Shown here one piece after another: positions 33,731 to 43,090 of a stretch of 64,000 bases of DNA. Origin of the DNA: Firmicutes bacterium UBA5493 (GTDB lineage Bacteria > Bacillota > Limnochordia > Darwinibacteriales > Darwinibacteriaceae). Below the pieces are notes generated by a model. That model saw only the letters and a list, made by a program, of their open reading frames with translations, did not search any database and was not told the DNA's origin. The position numbers were made by a program, and so were the translations under genes. Location of the stretch: positions 37,262 through 101,261 of the forward strand of contig DIPH01000020.1 in assembly GCA_002424045.1 (NCBI GenBank), read 5' to 3'. The stretch's first letter is position 1. Every line of letters starts with the position of its first letter.

Positions 33731-35908
33731 ATGGTGAAATCCAAGAAGAAGAGCAGTTCGAAACAGAGACAAGTCTGGCCAAAACTCTTGAAAGAAACCA
33801 CCTTTAGGCAGTGGCTATTAGGCGGGATTATTGCCGCCTTCCTCCTGGCCATTTTGCTCCTTAATGCCTTACCGCAGGGGGTGCAAGTTGAGGTTGGGCA
33901 GGTGGCCAGGAAGGATTTGGCAGCCCCTATTACTGCTGTGAATACTGCAGAAACAGAGCGTCTGAAGGAAGAAGCTGCAAGGCATAGTGTTCTGGAGGCC
34001 AATGAGGATCCTAGTTATTACCTGAAGAATCCAGCCATTGTCTTGCGAGTAGAAGAGAACATCACCGGCATCTTAAATCTTCTCCGCTTGGGTATTGAGC
34101 CTGAAGCAGTGGAGGATTCGGGTTTCGAGTCTGTGCCCGAGGCACTTTCCGTTTCAGAAATAGATCGTCGCCTTATACGAGACTGGAAGATGGAGATCTC
34201 CAAACCGACTCTCGAAGCCATTTCTGCCCTATCCTTTGCAGAATTCGACCAGTTTGCCCAGACCACAAGCGATTTGGTCTTAGCAACCATGGAGGAGAGA
34301 ATTAGTGAGGACGGACTTAGGGACGCGAGGGATGCTTTTGAAGCCAGCGTAGAGGCTAGCAGTCTACGGGGTGAGCCCGCCAATGCAGCCACCATCATTG
34401 GCAGGCAGCTTATCCAGTCTAACTTGGTCTTGGATACCGAAAAAGTAAATCAAGCTCGCGAGGAAGCCAGGGACTCTGTTGAGCCTGTTCGGATCATGCA
34501 GGGTGAAATCATCGTCCGAAAAGGTGATGTGGTACGTCCTGAGCATGTTACACTGCTTACAGATGTAGGTTTGATCAAAACCGGTCGCGATTATGGTGTA
34601 CTGGTGGGCATGGTCCTCTCGGTGATTGCCATGTTGGCACTGATGGGCGTCTTCTTATATCAAGAACGACCTGAGGTACTGAAAAACGGAACACAATTGG
34701 CCCTCGTGGGTTCTGTCTTGGTGGCGGTGTTAGCCATAGGCAAACTATTTAGTATGATTAACTGGCCCGGCGCAGCCTACCTTAACCCATCTGCTTTGTT
34801 GGGATTGCTTTTGACTCTGCTCATTGACGCTCGTGTGGCCAATGTTGTCACCATCGTTCTAGCTATTTTGCTGGGTCTGGTCTTTGAGATGAACTGGGCG
34901 ATCACGATCTTTGCCTTGATCGGCGGCTTAGCTGCAGTGTTTAGTGTATCTAAGGTGAGCCAGCGGGGAGATGTGATGCGGGCCGGCTTCATTGTTGGCG
35001 GGGTCAATGTCTTCATCATGATCTTCTTAGGATTAGTGGGCCAAAACACAGAGTTGATCATCCACAGCTATCTAGGGCTCTTGGCTGGTGTATTAGCCTC
35101 TATTGTCACAATAGGAGTCTTACCCTATTTGGAGAGTTTATTCAAGATCACCTCTCCAATCCGCCTCCTGGAGTTGTCGAATCCCAATCACCCTCTCTTG
35201 CGGCGGTTGATGCTCGAAGCTCCGGGGACCTATCACCACAGTATTCTGGTGGGAAATCTAGCAGAAGCAGCTGCCGAGTCCATCGGCGCTGACGGGCTGT
35301 TGGCACGGGTTGGTTCTCATTACCATGACATAGGCAAATTAAGACGTCCCTATTTCTTCGTAGAGAATCAGGTGGGGAAGGATAATCCCCATGATAAAAT
35401 GGCGCCATCCCTGTCCACTTTGATCATTACCTCACATGTTAAAGACGGGGTGGAGCTGGCTAGTGAGTTTAAGCTTCCTTCCGTGGTAACCCAGTTCATT
35501 GCTCAGCATCATGGCACCGATTTGGTGCGCTTCTTCTATCACAGAGCCTGCGAAGCTTGTGATGATGACTCGGTGGAAGAAAGGGACTTTCGCTATCTTG
35601 GGCCCAAACCCCAGGGCAAGGAAGTTGCCATCGTTTCCTTGGCAGATGCTACAGAGGCTGCGGTGCGTTCAATCTCCAAGCCTAATCCTGGAAAAATCGA
35701 GGGGTTGGTGCGAAAAATCATCAAAGACCGCTTGAATTCCGGGGAGCTTGATGAGAGTGACCTGACATTCCAGGATATGGATAAAATTGCCACTGCTTTC
35801 ACCAAGGTAATTATGGGTATGTTCCATTCTCGTGTGGAGTATCCCGAACAGATCACGAAGGAAGAAATCGAGGGGAAGAAGGCAAAGAATGGAAATTCTG
35901 ATAAATAA
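33731..35908 (+). CDS. pgpH: 7TM-HD cyclic-di-AMP phosphodiesterase PgpH (YqfF)
   Basis: PgpH degrades the second messenger c-di-AMP to pApA. The 725-residue protein has an N-terminal helix (about 23-45), a large extracellular 7TMR-HDED domain, seven membrane helices (about 290-480), and a cytoplasmic HD domain with TYHHSILVGNLAEAAAESIG, VGSHYHDIGKL and SLADATEAAVRS. The HD metal site is intact. ATG 33731 lies three bases after TAGGAGG; the upstream frame to 33695 overlaps phoH. The stop overlaps ybeY by 20 bases. Confidence 0.95.
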   Translation: MVKSKKKSSSKQRQVWPKLLKETTFRQWLLGGIIAAFLLAILLLNALPQGVQVEVGQVARKDLAAPITAVNTAETERLKEEAARHSVLEANEDPSYYLKNPAIVLRVEENITGILNLLRLGIEPEAVEDSGFESVPEALSVSEIDRRLIRDWKMEISKPTLEAISALSFAEFDQFAQTTSDLVLATMEERISEDGLRDARDAFEASVEASSLRGEPANAATIIGRQLIQSNLVLDTEKVNQAREEARDSVEPVRIMQGEIIVRKGDVVRPEHVTLLTDVGLIKTGRDYGVLVGMVLSVIAMLALMGVFLYQERPEVLKNGTQLALVGSVLVAVLAIGKLFSMINWPGAAYLNPSALLGLLLTLLIDARVANVVTIVLAILLGLVFEMNWAITIFALIGGLAAVFSVSKVSQRGDVMRAGFIVGGVNVFIMIFLGLVGQNTELIIHSYLGLLAGVLASIVTIGVLPYLESLFKITSPIRLLELSNPNHPLLRRLMLEAPGTYHHSILVGNLAEAAAESIGADGLLARVGSHYHDIGKLRRPYFFVENQVGKDNPHDKMAPSLSTLIITSHVKDGVELASEFKLPSVVTQFIAQHHGTDLVRFFYHRACEACDDDSVEERDFRYLGPKPQGKEVAIVSLADATEAAVRSISKPNPGKIEGLVRKIIKDRLNSGELDESDLTFQDMDKIATAFTKVIMGMFHSRVEYPEQITKEEIEGKKAKNGNSDK

Positions 35909-36350
35909 TGAGCTTGAAGCGGAGGATGTGAGTTGCTACGAGGATCTGATTGCCAAGGGTTTTGCCATCGCCTCTCGGCTAGAAGGTTTGCAGGATTCTA
36001 CGGAGGTGAGTGTCACATTTGTGGACGACAACACCATTCAAATGCTCAACAGGGATTACCGGGGCATAGATGCGCCTACAGATGTCCTTTCTTTTCCCCA
36101 AGATGATGAGGGGGGATTTGGAGTCCTCGACGGAATGCCTGACATCTTAGGTGACATCGTCATTTCTTTGCAGCGTGCCCGGGACCAAGCGGCTGATTAC
36201 GGTCACGGAGTGGAAAGGGAAGTTGTGTACCTTGCTGTTCATGGGTTCTTTCATCTACTCGGTTATGACCACCATAGTCCCCAAGAGCAGAGTCTAATGC
36301 GGGAGCGGGAAGAAAAGGTATTAGGAGAGCTTTCTTTAGGGAGAGATTAA
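35889..36350 (+). CDS. ybeY: Endoribonuclease / rRNA maturation factor YbeY
   Basis: YbeY is a zinc-dependent RNase involved in 16S rRNA 3' end maturation and ribosome quality control. The 153-residue protein has the metal motif HGFFHLLGYDHH and the conserved VDDNTIQMLNRDYRGIDAPTDVLSFP. ATG 35889 overlaps the end of pgpH and has GAAGAAGG upstream; the open frame reaches back to 35832 but adds a run of arginines that is not part of the family. Confidence 0.95.
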   Translation: MEILINNELEAEDVSCYEDLIAKGFAIASRLEGLQDSTEVSVTFVDDNTIQMLNRDYRGIDAPTDVLSFPQDDEGGFGVLDGMPDILGDIVISLQRARDQAADYGHGVEREVVYLAVHGFFHLLGYDHHSPQEQSLMREREEKVLGELSLGRD

Positions 36351-36352
36351 AG

Positions 36353-36709
36353 GTGAAGCATCGATGTCTCTACGATAGTATTAAGGATGCTCTGAAGGGT
36401 ATTTTGCATGTGCTGCGCTTTGAGAGAAATATGCGGATTCACGTTGTTTGTGGTCTTTTGGTGATTATCCTTGCAAAAGTCTTAGGTGTTCCTCGCCTTG
36501 AATTCATGATCCTCATCCTAACGATCGGCATGATGTTTGTAGCCGAGCTTATCAACACCGCTTTTGAGGAAGTGGTGAATTTGATCACCGAAGAGTATCA
36601 TCCCTTAGCCGGGATCATCAAGAATATTGCGGCTGGAGCAGTCCTGGTGGCGGCTATCACGGCTCTTTGTGTTGGTTACGTCGTATTTCGAGACTATTTT
36701 TTATTCTAA
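36353..36709 (+). CDS. dgkA: Undecaprenol/diacylglycerol kinase family protein DgkA
   Basis: Gram-positive DgkA phosphorylates undecaprenol to recycle the lipid carrier used for cell-wall synthesis. The 118-residue protein has three membrane helices and the motifs LRFERNMRIHV, AELINTAFEEVVNL and HPLAGIIKNIAAGAVLV that form the active site. It starts at GTG 36353, two bases after the ybeY stop, with GGGAGAG upstream. Confidence 0.94.
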   Translation: MKHRCLYDSIKDALKGILHVLRFERNMRIHVVCGLLVIILAKVLGVPRLEFMILILTIGMMFVAELINTAFEEVVNLITEEYHPLAGIIKNIAAGAVLVAAITALCVGYVVFRDYFLF

Positions 36710-36724
36710 AGGTGGGATCCTGCT

Positions 36725-37135
36725 ATGACTGGTAAAGAACTGATTGAGTTGGCCATAAAAGCCAGAGAACGAGCGTATGTACCTTATTCTAACTATAAAG
36801 TGGGGGCTGCGGTGCTCGGCGTGGATGGGAGAGTCTTTACCGGATGCAATGTCGAAAACGCAGCATACAGTCCAACCAATTGCGCAGAACGGACTGCGAT
36901 TTTTAAGGCTGTCTCGGAAGGAACGACGAAGTTTTCGTCTCTGGCTGTGGTAGCTGACTCCATCGTTCCTGTCACACCTTGTGGGGTATGCCGTCAAGTA
37001 ATGGCAGAGTTTTTTGATCCGCACACACCTGTCTATTTAGGGAACCTCAAGGGGGACATGGTGGCAACCACCTTGGAGGAGCTCTTGCCTGGAGCGTTCA
37101 CCTCGAAAGCTCTTAACCAGGAAGGGAGACACTAA
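36725..37135 (+). CDS. cdd: Cytidine deaminase
   Basis: Cdd deaminates cytidine and deoxycytidine for pyrimidine salvage. The 136-residue protein is the homotetrameric type, with NVENAAYSPTNCAERTAIF (a zinc cysteine plus the catalytic glutamate) and VTPCGVCRQVMAEF (two more zinc cysteines). AAGGTGG lies nine bases before the ATG. It shares one base with the era start. Confidence 0.96.
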   Translation: MTGKELIELAIKARERAYVPYSNYKVGAAVLGVDGRVFTGCNVENAAYSPTNCAERTAIFKAVSEGTTKFSSLAVVADSIVPVTPCGVCRQVMAEFFDPHTPVYLGNLKGDMVATTLEELLPGAFTSKALNQEGRH

Positions 37136-38061
37136 TGCCTAAGGAGAAACCAGTGTCTAGGGAGACACAAGTGTCTACCAGTTATCGCTCGGGGTTTGTT
37201 GCGGTGGTAGGTCGTCCGAATGTGGGCAAGTCCACTCTGCTGAATGCCCTCGTAGGTCATAAGGTGGCTATTGTCTCCAACAAGCCGCAAACCACGCGCA
37301 ATACAATCCAGTGTGTATTGACCTTGGAGGGGGCTCAAATTGTCTTTCTCGACACCCCCGGATTACACAAACCATTGCACAAGCTCGGTGAATATATGGT
37401 GAAAAGCGCCTTTCATGCCCTGGACGATGTGGATTTGGTTCTCTGGCTTGTGGAGATGGGCCGCTGGACCCAGGCAGAGGAACATATCCGAGGTGAACTT
37501 ACAGGGGTCCATCAACCGGTTATCTTGGTGGCCAACAAAGCGGATCAAGTGACACCAGAGGTGCAGGATGTTTTTTTGCGTGAGGTGGCCCAACGGCGGG
37601 ACTTCGCTGCCGTTCTCGGAGTGTCCGCCCTGGAGGGTACTCGCCTTCCAGAGCTGGTGGAGGCCATTATTGATCGTTTGGAGGAGGGCCCCCAATATTA
37701 TCCGGAAGACTGGATTACCGATCACCCTGAGCGATTTGTCATAGCGGAGTTTATCCGTGAAGAGCTATTAACTCGCACGGAAGAGGAGATCCCTCACTCG
37801 ATTGCCGTAGATGTGGACGAGATCAAGGAGGACTCCGAGAAAAATCTGATGCGGATTCGGGCAACCATTTATGTGGAACGGGAGAGTCAAAAAGGGATTG
37901 TCATTGGCAAACAGGGCCAAATGCTTAAAGAAGTGGGTACAGGAGCCCGTATGCAGATCGAAAAACTTCTTGGTGTAAAGGTCTATCTTGATTTATGGGT
38001 GAAGGTGAAGAAGGATTGGCGGAACAAGCAAGGTGCCCTTAGAGAATTCGGTTATGAATAA
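37135..38061 (+). CDS. era: GTPase Era
   Basis: Era binds the 3' end of 16S rRNA and supports 30S maturation. The 308-residue protein has G1 GRPNVGKSTLLN, the switch motif PQTTRN, G3 DTPGLHKP, G4 NKAD and a C-terminal KH domain with GIVIGKQGQMLKEVGTGARM. It has an N-terminal extension of about 15 residues compared with the usual start. The gene ends the Bacillus-like yqeL-era block; recO, which often follows, is missing. Confidence 0.97.
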   Translation: MPKEKPVSRETQVSTSYRSGFVAVVGRPNVGKSTLLNALVGHKVAIVSNKPQTTRNTIQCVLTLEGAQIVFLDTPGLHKPLHKLGEYMVKSAFHALDDVDLVLWLVEMGRWTQAEEHIRGELTGVHQPVILVANKADQVTPEVQDVFLREVAQRRDFAAVLGVSALEGTRLPELVEAIIDRLEEGPQYYPEDWITDHPERFVIAEFIREELLTRTEEEIPHSIAVDVDEIKEDSEKNLMRIRATIYVERESQKGIVIGKQGQMLKEVGTGARMQIEKLLGVKVYLDLWVKVKKDWRNKQGALREFGYE

Positions 38062-38148
38062 TTCCCTCACTTGTGAGAACCCTCACCTTTAAGGGCCACC
38101 CTCATATCAGATCCGATTCTGGCGAAACTTGTCAAGGGAGGTTCAGCG
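38062..38148 (+). promoter_or_regulatory. Candidate sigI promoter region
   Basis: The 87-base gap before sigI holds two copies of ACCCTCA (38079-38085 and 38098-38104) and a CGAA at 38123-38126. Known SigI promoters use a C-rich ACCCCC-like -35 and a CGAA -10. The 19-base gap between the second copy and CGAA is longer than usual, so this is only a candidate for an autoregulated promoter. A CTCACTTGTGAG palindrome lies at 38065-38076. Confidence 0.4.
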
Positions 38149-38898
38149 ATGACTATTACGAATCATGCCTTTCAACCAGATGAACGCAGTCAATTGACGG
38201 AGCTTGTCATCAGAGCCAAAGAGGGCGATGCGAGAGTCCGTGAGCAAGTCTTGCAAGACTATCGACCATTCTATTTGAGAGTGGCCTCTGGTTCCTGCAG
38301 GAAGTACTTAGTCTTAGGGCGCGACGACGAGGCAAGCATCGCTATGATAGCTTTTAATGAGGCCATCGACTCGTATAATGTTGATGGAGGAGCATCGTTT
38401 CTCAGTTTTGCAGAAATTGTTATTAAACGCCGCATGGTTGACTATTTTAGGCGTCAGTCGAAAAGGACCGATGAGATTCCTCTTTCTAGTTTTGAAAGGG
38501 ATGAAAATGAAGAGAGTGTCATCCAAAGAATTGAATCCAAGGAAGCCCAGGCGGTCTTGCAGATTCAAGAAGAAACGGAGGAGCGGCGAGAAGAGGTCTT
38601 CCGCCTTGATCAACTCCTTAGTCATTACGGAATTCGTTTCTCTGATCTCGTGAAAATCTCACCGAAACATCAAGATGCAAGGGATCGAGCTTTGCAGGTG
38701 GCAAGAACACTAGTGGGAGAGCCAGAGCTCTTGGCTTACCTAACCACCAAGAAGTCACTACCCTTGAAAGAATTAGAAGAACGAGTGGACGTAAGCCGCA
38801 AGACGCTAGAACGTCAGCGGAAGTACATAATTGCCCTGACTCTGATTTTAGTTGGCGATTTTTATCATCTGCAAGAGTATCTGAACCGACCAGTGTGA
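38149..38898 (+). CDS. sigI: RNA polymerase sigma factor SigI
   Basis: SigI is a sigma-70-type factor used for heat, cell-wall or polysaccharide responses, held inactive by RsgI. The 249-residue protein has the family N-terminal region (LVIRAKEGDARVREQVLQDYRPFYLRVAS-like), region 2 with AIDSYNVDGGASFLSFAEIV and RRMVDYFRRQ, and a C-terminal helix-turn-helix ending in VSRKTLERQRKYIIALTLIL. GGGAGG is seven bases from the ATG. The rsgI partner follows after 16 bases. Confidence 0.93.
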   Translation: MTITNHAFQPDERSQLTELVIRAKEGDARVREQVLQDYRPFYLRVASGSCRKYLVLGRDDEASIAMIAFNEAIDSYNVDGGASFLSFAEIVIKRRMVDYFRRQSKRTDEIPLSSFERDENEESVIQRIESKEAQAVLQIQEETEERREEVFRLDQLLSHYGIRFSDLVKISPKHQDARDRALQVARTLVGEPELLAYLTTKKSLPLKELEERVDVSRKTLERQRKYIIALTLILVGDFYHLQEYLNRPV

Positions 38899-38914
38899 AA
38901 AGGAGGGGACCCAA

Positions 38915-39844
38915 ATGAGACATAGAGGGGTTGTTGTGGAAATCGGCCAGAAAAACCAGGTAATTATCATGACTGCTCAGGGGGAATTTATTAAGGTCCC
39001 TTTTAAGAAACATGTACAGGTGGGACAAGAGATTCGTTATACTCCTAAAAGAGAACGCTTGAGTGTATGGCAAATGGGTTTGGCTGCCACACTATTTCTT
39101 GCGCTGGTGGGGACGTGGCCTATGCTTTCAGGGACTTTGGTACCCACATCAGTCCTACCGGCTTACATTATTACTCTTGATATTAACCCCAGCCTGGAAT
39201 TGCAGATCTCAGATGCTCAGAAAATCTTGGCCGTTGAAGGTTTGAATCGCGACGGGCAGGAATTGGTTTCCCATCTACATGTGGTGGGGGATGATTTGCG
39301 GGCTGCCTTGACAAAAATAACGGACCAAGCTGAAAAGATGGGCTATATCAAGCAAGGCCAAAACGAAGTGGTTGTGACTATTGCATCGCAGAAAAATCAA
39401 AACGCTAAGCTAACCGAGTCCAAAAACTTGGGAAGTGGAACAGGCGATCATGGGGATGTTGAAAAAGCCATCGCAGATGCCTTCAGTACCACCGAGCTTG
39501 CTCAGGTACGAGTGTGGCAAGTTCCCCGCTCTTTGCAGACCGAGGCGAAGCTCGCTGGAATTATACCGTCTAGGTATATTGCCATCCAGATGCCTGCAAA
39601 TCCGGCACCTGCCAGTCCTGTAATTCCGCAGCGGCCAGAGACCAAGTTAACGATGAACGATCCACCAGAGGCGGAAGAAACGGTGACATCTTTGGGGAGA
39701 ACACCAAGTCTGCAGGCACATGTTGAAGCTGTCAGACCAGCCTTGACTCCTGCCCGGTGGACGAATCAGAACACAGATACACCAAGTAGAGCTGGGATTT
39801 ACAATGTGAACTTTTCCGTTTCAGGTATTAAAGGAGACCTCTGA
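38915..39844 (+). CDS. rsgI: Anti-sigma-I factor RsgI
   Basis: RsgI is a single-pass membrane protein whose cytoplasmic N-terminus binds SigI and whose outer part senses a signal. The 309-residue protein has the RsgI_N domain (residues 1-48, RGVVVEIGQKNQVIIMTAQG), a membrane helix at about 53-73, and the juxtamembrane domain with IITLDINPSLEL. The Asn91-Pro92 bond is where related RsgI proteins cleave themselves. The C-terminal third is proline-rich and low in complexity, with no carbohydrate-binding module, so the signal sensed is unknown. AAAAGGAGG precedes the ATG. Confidence 0.9.
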   Translation: MRHRGVVVEIGQKNQVIIMTAQGEFIKVPFKKHVQVGQEIRYTPKRERLSVWQMGLAATLFLALVGTWPMLSGTLVPTSVLPAYIITLDINPSLELQISDAQKILAVEGLNRDGQELVSHLHVVGDDLRAALTKITDQAEKMGYIKQGQNEVVVTIASQKNQNAKLTESKNLGSGTGDHGDVEKAIADAFSTTELAQVRVWQVPRSLQTEAKLAGIIPSRYIAIQMPANPAPASPVIPQRPETKLTMNDPPEAEETVTSLGRTPSLQAHVEAVRPALTPARWTNQNTDTPSRAGIYNVNFSVSGIKGDL

Positions 39845-39852
39845 GTTGACCT

Positions 39853-40896
39853 ATGAGAGTAGATGATTTTAATTTTGTCCTACCAGATAAGCTTATTGCC
39901 CAGACACCTTTAGAACACAGGGACCATTCAAGACTCCTTGTGGTTCACAAAGATACAGGTGTCCTTGAAGATCGTAGCTTTCCAGCGATTACGGACTATC
40001 TGCGACCTTCCGATGTTTTAGTGCTCAACGATACGAGGGTGATTCCTGCCCGCTTGTATGGTCAGAACTGCCGCAGTGGCCAATGTGGCTCTCAAAAATC
40101 GGGATTGGTTGAGGTTTTCTTGTTACGCCCCTTCGGCCACGGCCAGTGGGAAGTATTGGTGAAGCCGGGCAAGAAGGCGCGTCCTGGAGCAAACATTGTG
40201 TTCTCTCCTCTGCTGTCCTGCCATGTCATAGATGTGACTCCCAGTGGTGACCGCCTTGTAGAATTTGAATTTAGCGGAGATTTCGATGCGATTTTGGAAA
40301 CCCTCGGCGAAACACCACTACCCCCGTATATTCATGAGAAGATTGCAGACCCCGAGCGCTATCAAACAGTTTATTCCAAGCACTCTGGCTCTGTGGCTGC
40401 CCCTACAGCTGGACTCCACTTTACACCAGAGCTTCTCAGCTCCATAGAAGCTTTGGGAGTCGCTATCGTCCCCCTTACCTTGCATGTGGGCCTAGGAACC
40501 TTTAGACCGGTGAAAGTGGATCGGGTGGAGGACCACATTATGCATGAGGAATATTACGCGTTAACGGAGGCAAGTGCGGAAACTATCAATGGCCGCCTGC
40601 GATCTGGCGGGCGGGTTTTTGCTGTGGGCACAACTTCTGTACGGGTTCTGGAGACGCTAGGCGATGAAAATGGCCAAGTTCATGCAGGTTCTGGGTGGAC
40701 GAACATTTTCATCTACCCCGGTTACCGTTTTAAGGTTGTTGATTGTCTGCTCACGAATTTTCACTTACCCAAATCTAGCCTGTTGATGCTTGTGTCGGCC
40801 TTTGCTGATGTGAGAACCATCCAGGAAGCCTACGAACATGCCATTTTAGAGCGGTATCGCTTTTTTAGCTTTGGAGACGGCATGTTACTTGTGTGA
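39853..40896 (+). CDS. queA: S-adenosylmethionine:tRNA ribosyltransferase-isomerase QueA
   Basis: QueA makes epoxyqueuosine from preQ1-modified tRNA. The 347-residue protein has the typical start [19 protein letters not shown], then [37 protein letters not shown] and [17 protein letters not shown]. The only good Shine-Dalgarno (AAGGAG) is 16 bases upstream of this ATG, so initiation may depend on coupling to rsgI. It opens the queA-tgt-yajC-secDF block known from Bacillus; the usual upstream ruvAB genes are not here. Confidence 0.95.
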   Translation: MRVDDFNFVLPDKLIAQTPLEHRDHSRLLVVHKDTGVLEDRSFPAITDYLRPSDVLVLNDTRVIPARLYGQNCRSGQCGSQKSGLVEVFLLRPFGHGQWEVLVKPGKKARPGANIVFSPLLSCHVIDVTPSGDRLVEFEFSGDFDAILETLGETPLPPYIHEKIADPERYQTVYSKHSGSVAAPTAGLHFTPELLSSIEALGVAIVPLTLHVGLGTFRPVKVDRVEDHIMHEEYYALTEASAETINGRLRSGGRVFAVGTTSVRVLETLGDENGQVHAGSGWTNIFIYPGYRFKVVDCLLTNFHLPKSSLLMLVSAFADVRTIQEAYEHAILERYRFFSFGDGMLLV

Positions 40897-40909
40897 AGGG
40901 AGAAACCTC

Positions 40910-42025
40910 ATGCCTTTACATTTCCAAGTAATCACCGAATCTAGCACCACAAGAGCGCGCCTAGGCCGTGTACAAACCATCCATGGTATAATTGAAACGC
41001 CTGTTTTTATGCCTGTTGGTACGCAGGCTACCGTCAAGACCACCACACCCCATGAACTAGAACAATTAGGGGTTGAGATTATTCTTAGTAACACCTACCA
41101 TCTTTATCTGAGACCAGGTAGTGATATAGTGGCGGACGCGGGAGGCTTACACGAATTCATGGGTTGGAAACGTCCTATCCTCACTGATAGCGGGGGTTTT
41201 CAAGTGTTTAGTCTTGGCCCCTTGCGCACCATATCTGAAGAGGGTGTTCAGTTTAGGTCTCATCTCGACGGATCAAAGCACTTCATTAGCCCCGAGAGAT
41301 CAATGGAAATTCAAATGGATTTAGGCGCTGACATCGTCATGGCCTTTGATGAATGCGCTCCCTTCCCGGCAGAACGGGAGTATGTACAAAAATCCAAGGA
41401 GCTAACAACCAGGTGGGCTAAGCGCTGTCAAAAAGCCCACACCCGGGATGACCAGTCCCTCTTTGGCATTGTTCAAGGCGGCATGTACAAGGATTTGCGT
41501 CGAGAAAGTGCTTTGGAACTGATGGACCTAGATTTCCCTGGATACGGTATTGGCGGATTGAGCGTAGGGGAACCCAAAGAGATCATGTATGAGGTTCTAG
41601 ACGATCTGATTCCCATTATGCCCAAGAACAAACCACGCTACCTCATGGGGGTTGGCTCCCCTGATTGCTTGGTGGAAGGTGTGCTTAGGGGAGTGGACAT
41701 GTTTGATTGTGTGTGGCCTACGCGCCTTGCCCGCCACGGCATGGTTATTACGCGCCAGGGAAATATGGCCATTCGGAATCTGCCCTTTGCCAGGGATTTC
41801 ACTCCCATTGAGGAAGACTGCACTTGTTATGCCTGTCAGAACTTTTCGAGGGGGTATATCCGCCATTTACTAAAGGCCAACGAGGTCCTGGGCATCCGTC
41901 TCACCACCATTCACAACATCGCTTTATTAACCCGACTTATGCAGGAAATTCGCGACGCCATTAAAATAAATAGACTCTTGGAGTATAGCAGGGATTTTTT
42001 AAGGATTTTTGGCACAGAAAAATAG
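40910..42025 (+). CDS. tgt: tRNA-guanine transglycosylase
   Basis: Tgt exchanges guanine 34 for preQ1 in tRNAs with GUN anticodons. The protein of about 371 residues has [13 protein letters not shown] with the conserved aspartate, [23 protein letters not shown], the second catalytic aspartate in [14 protein letters not shown], and zinc ligands in [17 protein letters not shown] with a later histidine. The frame opens at 40871, but ATG 40910, nine bases after GGGAG, gives the family start. Confidence 0.96.
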   Translation: MPLHFQVITESSTTRARLGRVQTIHGIIETPVFMPVGTQATVKTTTPHELEQLGVEIILSNTYHLYLRPGSDIVADAGGLHEFMGWKRPILTDSGGFQVFSLGPLRTISEEGVQFRSHLDGSKHFISPERSMEIQMDLGADIVMAFDECAPFPAEREYVQKSKELTTRWAKRCQKAHTRDDQSLFGIVQGGMYKDLRRESALELMDLDFPGYGIGGLSVGEPKEIMYEVLDDLIPIMPKNKPRYLMGVGSPDCLVEGVLRGVDMFDCVWPTRLARHGMVITRQGNMAIRNLPFARDFTPIEEDCTCYACQNFSRGYIRHLLKANEVLGIRLTTIHNIALLTRLMQEIRDAIKINRLLEYSRDFLRIFGTEK

Positions 42026-42086
42026 AGGAACCCTTGATCCTTAGTAGAAATCTAGGGGAGTACGAATTTTGAAGGAGGTGAAGCGC

Positions 42087-42395
42087 GTGTTCTTTTTACA
42101 GACTGATGTTCCAGCGGGTGATGTTGCTGCAAGTGGGGGTTTAGTTGGTTTACTCATGCCCTTTCTGATTGTTGGTGTGTTGTTCTATTTTATGATCATC
42201 CGCCCCCAACAGAAGCAGCAAAAGGAAAGAAAAGCCATGATCGATGCGCTGAAGAAAGGCGATCGAATTGTTACAGTAGGCGGCATCTACGGTGAGCTCG
42301 TAGCTCTTAAGGAAGACTATGTAACGCTGAAAGTTGCTGACAAAGTAGAGATCAAGGTTTCCCGCAATGGGATTGGAAGTGTAGTAAATGACTGA
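42087..42395 (+). CDS. yajC: Preprotein translocase subunit YajC
   Basis: YajC is an accessory membrane subunit of the SecDF-YajC complex. The 102-residue protein has one helix (about 20-40, with LLMPFLIVGVLFYFMIIRPQQKQ) and the cytoplasmic KGDRIVTVGGIYG domain. GTG 42087 is used because a perfect GAAGGAGGTGA lies seven bases upstream; the TTG at 42069 would be inside the Shine-Dalgarno region. Confidence 0.94.
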   Translation: MFFLQTDVPAGDVAASGGLVGLLMPFLIVGVLFYFMIIRPQQKQQKERKAMIDALKKGDRIVTVGGIYGELVALKEDYVTLKVADKVEIKVSRNGIGSVVND

Positions 42396-42478
42396 AGTAG
42401 GCTGGTTTCACTTGCCTAGCAGAGGCAGTTTACAGGAAGACTCGTCTCTTTTGGAGGCGGCGCCCACCATTAGGTGGC
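42396..42478 (+). promoter_or_regulatory. Candidate structured leader with competing hairpins
   Basis: The segment before the terminator can pair in two ways. TAGGC (42399-42403) can pair with GCCTA (42414-42418), which can instead pair with AGGC further on. CCACC (42464-42468) can pair with GGTGG (42473-42477), and the latter can pair instead with CCACC of the terminator stem. The architecture resembles a transcription attenuator for the secreted protein gene downstream. No known riboswitch class was recognised. Confidence 0.4.
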
Positions 42479-42505
42479 AAAACCACCACTAAGGTGGTTT
42501 TCTTC
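42479..42505 (+). terminator. Terminator after yajC
   Basis: AAAACCACC / GGTGGTTTT with a five-base loop, followed by CTTCT. The T-rich part is inside the stem, typical of an A-tract/T-tract terminator. Confidence 0.75.
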
Positions 42506-42529
42506 TAAGTTAAGGGGAAGGGGATTACC

Positions 42530-43069
42530 ATGCGCAGGTTTCTTAGTTTTGGTATTATTATCTTATGCTTATTCCTTGGAGTCCAGGCAGTGCAGGCTGG
42601 AACGTTTTACCTGCATGAGCATCCCAGTTACTGGTGGTATGTGGTGGAAGAGCCAGCTTTTAGTGCTGTCATACCTTCTGGAGCTGACAATTACATTGAA
42701 CGCTCGATTTTCGGCATGAAGAGCCTATTGATGACCTTCAATGATGGAACGATCACCATGGAAGTCAATTCACAGCCTGGAACCGATGTGGAGTCCGTAA
42801 GAAACAGCCTGGATGTGCGTTATAAACCCTTGGTGAAGAACATTACTGTCTTGAACAATGGCGAGATCACAACGTCCAATGGTCTCATTACCCATTTTTA
42901 TGCCTACGAGGCCACAGGTGCCGACGGGAAGAGAGTGATGTTGCGGACGGTTCTCTTTCAAAGACGTCACCACGTGGTCTATCTTACCCTGTTCTTGGAA
43001 GCAGATGAGTACCAAGGTGATATGCGGGAGTATTGGATCAGAGCAGTGAATGGTTTCGAATGGAACTAA
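42530..43069 (+). CDS. Secreted protein of unknown function
   Basis: No family was recognised. The 179-residue protein has a clear Sec signal peptide (MRRFLSFG, a hydrophobic core, then AVQAG, with cleavage likely near residue 23). The mature part is beta-rich, with FYLHEHPSYWWYVVEEPAFSAVI, a GMKSLLMTFNDGTITMEVN strand pair and MLRTVLFQRRHHVVYLTLFL; no cysteine lies in the mature region. It sits between yajC and an HD-domain gene in the secDF cluster and follows the candidate attenuator. GGGGAAGGGG precedes the ATG. Confidence 0.75.
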   Translation: MRRFLSFGIIILCLFLGVQAVQAGTFYLHEHPSYWWYVVEEPAFSAVIPSGADNYIERSIFGMKSLLMTFNDGTITMEVNSQPGTDVESVRNSLDVRYKPLVKNITVLNNGEITTSNGLITHFYAYEATGADGKRVMLRTVLFQRRHHVVYLTLFLEADEYQGDMREYWIRAVNGFEWN

Positions 43070-43090
43070 TGCGAAAAAGGAGTTGTTGTA

